A stretch of DNA of 27,693 nucleotides, taken from positions 1 through 27,693 of the forward strand of contig CALRHQ010000004.1 in the NCBI GenBank assembly GCA_943359415.1. The letters run 5' to 3'. The stretch is from Candidatus Peribacteria bacterium (GTDB lineage: Bacteria; Patescibacteriota; Gracilibacteria; UBA1369; LOWO2-01-FULL-3). The notes beneath the pieces are model-generated. The model had not been told where the DNA came from. It saw only the letters and a list, made by a program, of their open reading frames with translations, and did not search any database. Positions 23,146-27,693 of the stretch are shown piece after piece (position 1 is the stretch's first letter; each line of letters starts with the position of its first letter). Position numbers and translations under genes: made by a program.

Positions 23146-24378
23146 CTACAAAAAAGAAAATTCTTTCACAAAATCATTCAAAAGATTTCGTATATTCGAA
23201 TTTTCACTCATATAATGCGCTTTTATTACATACATAAAATCACCGCTCTTGTCTTCAAAAACAACCTCATCAGCGCCTCCAAGCCCAAACCATGAATATT
23301 TCACGGCCGCTTGTCCATCGACTGACAAAGTTTCCAAATTCAAAGAGCTATCATAGTTAGAATATATATATGGCGCATCTTTGTTAGTCACAACCCAATC
23401 TTTTGGAGATAAATTTTTGGAATTTTTATAGACAGTAACTGTTATTGTATCAGGTCCACCCTCAATAGCATTAGACCCTTGGGCCGCCCACCACGCCGCC
23501 GAGGACTTATCGCTAAAAACTACGCTTCCAATGTCAGGTCTGTCTTCATCGCTACTTACAATCACAATTGATGCCTCCGACAATAAATTTGAATATTTGA
23601 CATTAAAGCTTAAAATCTCATCCGCAAATTCATTCATTGGCATATCCACAGGCTTCATTCCCTTTACAAATTTCTTATAATTTCCGTTTTCCGCATATTC
23701 ATCATGTACTGCCTTAGTTCGATAAAGCATTTCCGCCATATCTCCCCTGTCCATATAACTGTTAAACAAGAATCCAGCCATTCCCCATGCATTTAATGCA
23801 AAATCAAAAAGGCATAATTCTCCCGAAACATGCACATATTTCCAGTACCATTCATTTTTGGTCAGCTTAGAACCGTCCAAATTTTCAGACAAAAGAGATT
23901 TTTCATCTAAAGTAAAAAAACCATTTGGACAATAAGCAAAATCAGAGCCATTTCCATACAAAGAATCTACGTCAAGAAAAGCTTCATCAACTATTTTCAA
24001 GGCCTCAAGTACATCTATTTCATTTTCAGGTTTAAAAGTTCCATCCGGATATCCGTTAATCACGCCATCTTTGTAGGCTTGCTTCACATATTTTGTATAC
24101 CATTCATATTTAGGCACATCGCTAAATGGCAATTTTACGCTGGAATCAAAGATGTCCATCCCCATAGTTCCATAAAGCATTTTCAAAAATTCAGCTCTAT
24201 TCACAGGCTTGTCTGGTTGAAAAGTCCCATCCGAATATCCTTGAACAACTCCATTTTGTTGAAGCCAATTTATAGAAGCTTCTTGATGAAAACCACTCTC
24301 AACATCGCTAAAACTCGCAAATGCACTCTGCGACAAAAGCGCAAATATTAAAACGAAGGAAGGCAAAAATCTTTTCAT
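23146..24378 (-). CDS. Secreted S-layer-homology (SLH) domain protein
   Basis: 410 residues. A Sec signal peptide (MKRFLPSFVLIFALLSQSAFA, cut after about A21) leads to two clear SLH domains: SFSDVESGFHQEASINWLQ...GYSDGTFQPDKPVNRAEFLKML (about 22-75) and FSDVPKYEWYTKYVKQAYKDG...GYPDGTFKPENEIDVLEALKI (about 82-140). A degraded third follows (to about 235, ending DRGDMAEMLYRTKA). The C-terminal ~160 residues (from about 250) form a beta-rich domain I do not recognise. SLH domains bind secondary wall polymers and hold proteins on the surface. It converges on ispDF with only 4 bp between the stops. Confidence 0.9.
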   Translation of the reverse strand: MKRFLPSFVLIFALLSQSAFASFSDVESGFHQEASINWLQQNGVVQGYSDGTFQPDKPVNRAEFLKMLYGTMGMDIFDSSVKLPFSDVPKYEWYTKYVKQAYKDGVINGYPDGTFKPENEIDVLEALKIVDEAFLDVDSLYGNGSDFAYCPNGFFTLDEKSLLSENLDGSKLTKNEWYWKYVHVSGELCLFDFALNAWGMAGFLFNSYMDRGDMAEMLYRTKAVHDEYAENGNYKKFVKGMKPVDMPMNEFADEILSFNVKYSNLLSEASIVIVSSDEDRPDIGSVVFSDKSSAAWWAAQGSNAIEGGPDTITVTVYKNSKNLSPKDWVVTNKDAPYIYSNYDSSLNLETLSVDGQAAVKYSWFGLGGADEVVFEDKSGDFMYVIKAHYMSENSNIRNLLNDFVKEFSFL

Positions 24379-24450
24379 AGGAAATGAGGTTATTTACTAC
24401 TAAAGAACAAGTTACACCAAAACATCAAAAAAATAAAATTCACACCGCTA

Positions 24451-24479
24451 TTGACCGTCTTGATAAAACAACATAAAAT
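24451..24479 (+). promoter_or_regulatory. Predicted promoter of the small lipoprotein-like gene
   Basis: -35 TTGACC (24451-24456), 17-nt spacer, -10 TAAAAT (24474-24479). Start near 24486, leader about 24 nt to the ATG at 24510. Confidence 0.65.
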
Positions 24480-24509
24480 GCCTCTTTTTAGTGGTAAAAA
24501 TTTCATCAA

Positions 24510-24989
24510 ATGGGATTAAATGTATTGAGAAATAATATTGTAAGAAGTGCATTGGTTCTGTCAGCGCTCGTGGGCGTGGGATGTGGATCGCCTGAAGTCA
24601 GAGAATCTGCAAGGATTGAGGGCCAAAGAGCGGCATTGAAAAGGCGAATAATTAATTCACTCGAAGAACTTTTTATAGCTTATGATCTTGTTAACAGCAA
24701 AGCATCTGAAATTCATAAAGAAAAAAATGGCAAAGAAAAAGTGGATCTTTGTTCCTCAGCTGAAGGGGCGAAGCCGGTCTCACTGCGTGAGCAGATGCTT
24801 GGTATAATCTCGCCTGTGAAAGATGAACTGGGAAGATGTGTTAAACCTGAACAAAAATTCGAATGTATCGCAGGAGCAGTGATGAAAACCGGCAACGGCG
24901 CAAAGTATGCGGAAACCGTGGAATCAATGACCGGCACAGTACTAAACACCATAGAATGCTTGAATAGAACTTCTGTGGGCCGCCGATAA
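24510..24989 (+). CDS. Small secreted or lipoprotein-like orphan protein
   Basis: 159 residues, not recognised. The N-terminus (RNNIVRSALVLSALVGVGCGS) looks like a lipoprotein signal with C25 as the lipid site, although Gly at -3 is a weak lipobox. The rest is mostly helical and charged. Four further cysteines (LCSS, GRCVKP, FECIAG, IECLNR) could form two disulfides outside the cell. Base composition is more balanced than in dxr or ispE. It has its own promoter, is not in an operon, and is followed by 88 bp with an inverted repeat before ispE. Confidence 0.65.
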   Translation: MGLNVLRNNIVRSALVLSALVGVGCGSPEVRESARIEGQRAALKRRIINSLEELFIAYDLVNSKASEIHKEKNGKEKVDLCSSAEGAKPVSLREQMLGIISPVKDELGRCVKPEQKFECIAGAVMKTGNGAKYAETVESMTGTVLNTIECLNRTSVGRR

Positions 24990-25002
24990 TTATAGCGCCA
25001 TT

Positions 25003-25060
25003 TTGTTGACTATCCACGCACAAAACTCCAAAATACAAATACATTTGTCAACAATCCACG
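25003..25060 (+). promoter_or_regulatory. Possible ispE control region: inverted repeat TTGTTGAC/GTCAACAA and repeated ATCCACG
   Basis: Perfect 8-bp arms at 25003-25010 and 25047-25054, and ATCCACG at 25012-25018 and 25054-25060. A candidate promoter, -35 TTGACT (25006-25011), 17-nt spacer, CAAAAT (25029-25034), lies across the first arm. Confidence 0.4.
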
Positions 25061-25077
25061 GAAAACAACACTAAAAC

Positions 25078-25836
25078 ATGCAAATCACGGCTTACGCGAA
25101 GGTAAATCTTTGTCTAGACATACTCGAAAAAACGCCGAACGGATACCACGAAATCCGCACGATTTTTCATGAAATCAAAAACTTCAAAGACATTTTAGAA
25201 ATCAATAAAACAAAATTATCAGACGAAGTGTCAATAGCGCACGACCTAAAAAAAACGCCTGTCCAAAACATAAAACCCTCGGAAAATCTCGCGAAAAAAG
25301 CACTCGATTTATTCAAAAAAACATTCAATATCAAAGACTTTGTCTCGATAAAAATTCACAAAAATATTCCAATTTCATCAGGACTTGGCGGCGCATCTTC
25401 AGACGCTGCGGCAGTTTTGAAAGGGCTAAGTGAATTATTTAAATTAAATCTTTCCGAAAAACGTTTGCTATATTTAGCGGAACAGATCGGCATGGACGTA
25501 CCATTTTTTATAGTTGGTGAAACTGCGCTTGGCACACATTTCGGCGAAAAAATCACAAAACTTCCAAATATAAATCCAGAATTATTAAAGATAAAAATCT
25601 TTCCAAAATCATCAGAATTAAAAGAAAAAACACGCTCTGCATACGAAAATCTAGACATCTCGAAATGCGGCAAGAACAAGGCAAAAACAGAACTTGTATT
25701 AAAAGGAATAGAGTCCGGAGACAAAAATCTCATCATCAAAAATCTTCACAACGATTTCGAAACATTACTCGAAAAACCACTTCCGGAAGGCGCACACCTT
25801 TCAGGCTCAGGCCCTTCATTATTTCTTTGCATCTAG
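25078..25836 (+). CDS. ispE: 4-diphosphocytidyl-2-C-methyl-D-erythritol kinase
   Basis: 252 residues; typical IspE is about 280-290, so the C-terminus is compact. GHMP-family kinase that phosphorylates CDP-ME in the MEP pathway. AYAKVNLCLDI opens the protein (K8), the ATP loop is PISSGLGGASSDAA (98-111), GMDVPFF holds the catalytic-type D140, and LSGSGPSLF near the end is GHMP motif 3. The ATG at 25078 matches the family start exactly. The last 18 bp overlap the convergent orphan gene. It supplies the middle step between the two halves of IspDF. Confidence 0.95.
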   Translation: MQITAYAKVNLCLDILEKTPNGYHEIRTIFHEIKNFKDILEINKTKLSDEVSIAHDLKKTPVQNIKPSENLAKKALDLFKKTFNIKDFVSIKIHKNIPISSGLGGASSDAAAVLKGLSELFKLNLSEKRLLYLAEQIGMDVPFFIVGETALGTHFGEKITKLPNINPELLKIKIFPKSSELKEKTRSAYENLDISKCGKNKAKTELVLKGIESGDKNLIIKNLHNDFETLLEKPLPEGAHLSGSGPSLFLCI

Positions 25837-26124
25837 CAGCTCCTCAAGTCGAACATAAACCTCGCGTGCTACATGTCCTATATGCTTGCCGTTAAGATTT
25901 CGACCTACCAATTCTCTTACAAATCCATGAAGGATAGGCCTTGCTAAAGGCTTAACGAAATGGCCAAGAATAGGTTTATCTAAAATCTCTTTCACTGCAT
26001 CTACTACACGTCTTGCAACGTTATCCACCGCCTTTTTCTCATCAAATGATAGTCGTTCACATCCATCACAGTCATATCCAAAAGCTCGATCTATCATGCC
26101 TTTGTTTACTTCTCCATCGTGCAT
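25819..26124 (-). CDS. Hypothetical protein, about 101 residues
   Basis: Not recognised. From the ATG at 26124 it reads MHDGEVNKGMIDRAFGYDCDGCERLSFDEKKA in part, with one CxxC, followed by helical segments rich in Val, Arg and His (VARRVVDAVKEIL, VGRNLNGKHIGHVAREVYVRLEELL). No signal peptide or membrane helix. The longer frame from TTG at 26160 is rejected because a -10 box (26152-26157) lies inside it. A TGTATACA palindrome sits at the predicted transcription start. It overlaps ispE by 18 bp tail to tail. Confidence 0.55.
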   Translation of the reverse strand: MHDGEVNKGMIDRAFGYDCDGCERLSFDEKKAVDNVARRVVDAVKEILDKPILGHFVKPLARPILHGFVRELVGRNLNGKHIGHVAREVYVRLEELLDAKK

Positions 26125-26151
26125 AATTCTATTTATGTATACAAGAAAGCC

Positions 26152-26179
26152 ATTATACAAACAAAAAGCAAAAAAGCAA
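26152..26179 (-). promoter_or_regulatory. Predicted promoter of the 101-residue orphan gene
   Basis: On the minus strand, -35 TTGCTT (26174-26179), 16-nt spacer, -10 TATAAT (26152-26157). Start near 26145. TGTATACA at 26136-26143 is just downstream. Confidence 0.6.
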
Positions 26180-26181
26180 TA

Positions 26182-26823
26182 TTAGAAATCCCCCCTGCCT
26201 TTCATGGCTCGCATAAGCGTAATTTCATCGGCATACTCAACATCGCCACCGACAGGAAGTCCTCGCGCAATCCTTGTGACTTTTACATCAAATCCTATCA
26301 AAGCTTTTTGTATATAAAGAGCGGTTGCTTCGCCCTCAAGACTTGGATTTGTAGCCAAAATCACTTCATTAATTTTATAGCTTTTCCCCTCTGAAAATTC
26401 TCCATCATCTTTACTTCCATTTTCAATTCTTTTTACGAGTTCCACAATTTTCAATTGATCTGGTCCAATTCCATCAACAGGTGAAAGCCTGCCGTGAAGA
26501 ACATGGTAAACGCCGCTAAATTCTCCCATTTTTTCTATGGCAACTGCGTCCAAAATTTCTTCAACTACGCAAATCAAAGACTTATCGCGACTTGGATTAT
26601 CGCAAACATAACATGGATTTTTTTCCGCAATATTCCAACAAGTTTCACAAAAAACAATATCATCCTTAAGCCCAGTTACGGCTTGTCCAAGGGATTCTAT
26701 TTTATCTCTCGGTGAACGCAAAAGGTGCATCGCAAGCCTTTGTGCCGATTTTGGTCCGACACCGGGAAGTCTTGAAAATTCTTCTATAAGAGTCCTGATT
26801 GATTTTGGTAAAAAGTTTGTCAT
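26182..26823 (-). CDS. recR: Recombination mediator RecR
   Basis: 213 residues (E. coli 201). Works with RecF/RecO to load RecA at gaps. The helix-hairpin-helix LPGVGPKSAQRLAMHLL (about 19-35), the zinc motif CETCWNIAEKNPCYVC (C-x2-C...C-x2-C, about 57-72), and the Toprim domain (VVEEILDAVAIEK..., HVLHGRLSPVDGIGPDQL, EVILATNPSLEGEATALYI) are in standard order. The start MTNFLPKSIRTLIEEFSRLPG fits the family. It has its own predicted promoter. No recO or recF is in the window. Confidence 0.97.
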   Translation of the reverse strand: MTNFLPKSIRTLIEEFSRLPGVGPKSAQRLAMHLLRSPRDKIESLGQAVTGLKDDIVFCETCWNIAEKNPCYVCDNPSRDKSLICVVEEILDAVAIEKMGEFSGVYHVLHGRLSPVDGIGPDQLKIVELVKRIENGSKDDGEFSEGKSYKINEVILATNPSLEGEATALYIQKALIGFDVKVTRIARGLPVGGDVEYADEITLMRAMKGRGDF

Positions 26824-26846
26824 AAAAATGGAAATTTTGCTTTAAA

Positions 26847-26875
26847 ATTCTAAAAACTTTCCACACTAAGCACAA
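26847..26875 (-). promoter_or_regulatory. Predicted recR promoter
   Basis: On the minus strand, -35 TTGTGC (26870-26875), 17-nt spacer, -10 TAGAAT (26847-26852). Start near 26840, leader about 17 nt. Confidence 0.5.
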
Positions 26876-26905
26876 CAGCAAAACTGTGAATAGCAGTGCT
26901 TGATC

Positions 26906-26934
26906 TTGACTAAACGGCGTAAGCATTGTAGAAT
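26906..26934 (+). promoter_or_regulatory. Predicted promoter of the 95-residue orphan gene
   Basis: -35 TTGACT (26906-26911), 17-nt spacer, -10 TAGAAT (26929-26934). Start near 26941, leader about 15 nt. Confidence 0.65.
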
Positions 26935-26955
26935 CCAAGCTCAAAATTAAAAAAT

Positions 26956-27243
26956 ATGGGTAAATTCACGGTTGTAAAAGGAGGTTATGGCAAGGAAAAT
27001 GCGCAAGAATCTGAGGGTGTAGCTCAAGGACAGGTGGACGCATCGAAAGGAAGTCCTTCCGGTGAAGGAGCACACGTCATTTCGATTAAGGACAGAGCAA
27101 GAGAAAGGGCAAGATTAGCCGTCGAACGCATAGGCCTAGATGAAAGAATGATACGAACAAGGCATGATGGAGTTACGGAGATAACAACACCTAGAGCTAT
27201 AGTAGGTCAATTGTTTCAAGAATTTGGCAAGATGTTTGAGTGA
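26956..27243 (+). CDS. Hypothetical protein, 95 residues
   Basis: Not recognised. The first ~40 residues are Gly/Ser/Glu-rich and probably disordered (VVKGGYGKENAQESEG). The C-terminal half is helical and charged (IKDRARERARLAVERIGLDERM; RAIVGQLFQEFGKMFE). No signal or membrane helix. Local GC is about 55% in 27001-27060, well above neighbouring recR, so its history may differ. It has a near-consensus promoter and ends in TGA 12 bp from the convergent pdxT. Confidence 0.6.
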   Translation: MGKFTVVKGGYGKENAQESEGVAQGQVDASKGSPSGEGAHVISIKDRARERARLAVERIGLDERMIRTRHDGVTEITTPRAIVGQLFQEFGKMFE

Positions 27244-27255
27244 GATTTTAGCTGA

Positions 27256-27693
27256 TTATTCCTCGCACATCTTCACAAAATATTTGTGAACTTCTTTATC
27301 ATCAGTTAATTCCGGATGAAAATTTGTGACAAGCATGTTTTTTTCTCTTGCAGCAACGATTTCTTCTTTGTATCTAGCCAAAATCTCAACATTTTTTCCA
27401 ACATTTAAAATCTTCGGTGCACGGATGAAAATCGCCGGAATGCGACAAAGTCGCACGGTATTTTTTAATTTTTTATCGCAACAATTTTTATCAGAAGTGT
27501 AGAATTCTAGCTCTGTCTCAAAGCTGTCCAATTGCCTACCGTAAGCATTTCTTTCGACGGTAATGTCCATCAAATTCATACTATCCGCATTTTCTTTTCC
27601 GACAATTTTTTTTGCCAAAAGGATAGCTCCAGCACAAGTTCCCCACACTGCCATGCCTTTTTTTACGCGCTTGATTATCTCATCCCTAAGCCC
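27256..27693 (-). CDS. pdxT: Pyridoxal 5'-phosphate synthase glutaminase subunit, 5' part outside the window
   Basis: 145 codons are visible and the frame stays open to the right edge, so the N-terminus is missing; the ATG at 27654 is internal. PdxT releases ammonia from glutamine for PdxS to make PLP. AVWGTCAGAILLAK carries the nucleophile Cys, NAYGRQLDSFE is the family signature, AIFIRAP is conserved, and NFHPELTDD gives the His-Glu of the triad. PdxS should lie beyond the edge or elsewhere; it is not visible. Confidence 0.93.
   Translation of the reverse strand, partial: GLRDEIIKRVKKGMAVWGTCAGAILLAKKIVGKENADSMNLMDITVERNAYGRQLDSFETELEFYTSDKNCCDKKLKNTVRLCRIPAIFIRAPKILNVGKNVEILARYKEEIVAAREKNMLVTNFHPELTDDKEVHKYFVKMCEE

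Noticed and set aside
26021..26029. TTATCCACC, close to a DnaA box
   Set aside because: Single copy inside a coding region; one near match in this window is expected by chance.
1..27693. Alternative genetic code with UGA as glycine (as in some Gracilibacteria)
   Set aside because: TGA ends mfd, the 655-residue gene, the antitoxin and the 95-residue orphan at places that fit gene boundaries, and conserved proteins contain no in-frame TGA.
1..27693. CRISPR array, insertion sequence, tRNA or rRNA
   Set aside because: No regularly spaced repeats, transposase motifs, or tRNA/rRNA signatures other than the tRNA-like part of tmRNA were seen.

Overview
This is an AT-rich bacterial window read with the standard code (TGA works as a stop after mfd, after the 655-residue gene and after the antitoxin). 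The gene set mixes Gram-positive-like housekeeping genes (RNase Y, VanW, YtxH-like, SLH protein, tmRNA) with short orphan genes. Several enzymes are compact or divergent: a MurF without its N-terminal domain, a 336-residue DXR, and a fused IspDF with altered motifs. Most genes lack a clear Shine-Dalgarno sequence and follow A-rich leaders, while many have near-consensus sigma70-type promoters. This fits a Patescibacteria/CPR genome, perhaps of the Gracilibacteria/Peregrinibacteria type. That placement is inference and would need a phylogeny.

Layout. 1-2772 (+): end of a ZIP metal transporter, then an orphan 655-residue protein with a C-terminal M15/YcbK-like zinc peptidase signature. 2784-8509 (-): dnaN-mfd, then ssrA (tmRNA) with its own promoter and terminator, then a NAT/transglutaminase-like cysteine enzyme. 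8510-8813: divergent promoter region between dnaN and rny with short repeats. 8814-13110 (+): rny, a YtxH-like small protein, a VanW-family protein and a pentapeptide-repeat protein. 13117-16665 (-): an orphan gene, murF-like, holB (delta') and a TPR membrane protein. 16767-17417 (+): a lipoprotein cyclophilin. 17508-18631 (-): infC-rpmI-rplT with a strong promoter and a non-canonical ATC start for infC. 18760-19532 (-): a RHH/UPF0175 antitoxin and DUF3368 PIN-type toxin pair with twin operator palindromes. 19647-25836: three isoprenoid (MEP) genes on + (dxr, ispDF, ispE), each meeting a non-homologous gene tail to tail on the minus strand. 20610-21794 (-) holds a tandem pair of solo receiver proteins. 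23146-24378 (-) encodes an SLH protein. 24510-24989 (+) encodes a small lipoprotein-like protein. 25819-27693: an orphan gene, recR, another orphan, and the 3' part of pdxT.

How the genes fit together. Replication and repair (DnaN, delta', Mfd, RecR), translation (IF3, L35, L20, tmRNA), RNA decay (RNase Y), cell wall (MurF-like, VanW, M15 peptidase, SLH) and isoprenoid precursors are interleaved rather than grouped by pathway. The most notable observations are: a 24-codon tmRNA tag with an in-frame 12-bp tandem duplication; twin TGTATACA operators at the toxin-antitoxin promoter with a third copy at the predicted start site of a distant orphan gene; a receiver-only tandem with a shared pre-receiver module; apparent leaderless promoters at dxr and ispDF; and a set of GC-richer orphan genes with their own consensus promoters. 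I see no CRISPR array, insertion sequence, tRNA or rRNA. All similarity statements are from memory of families; no search was run.
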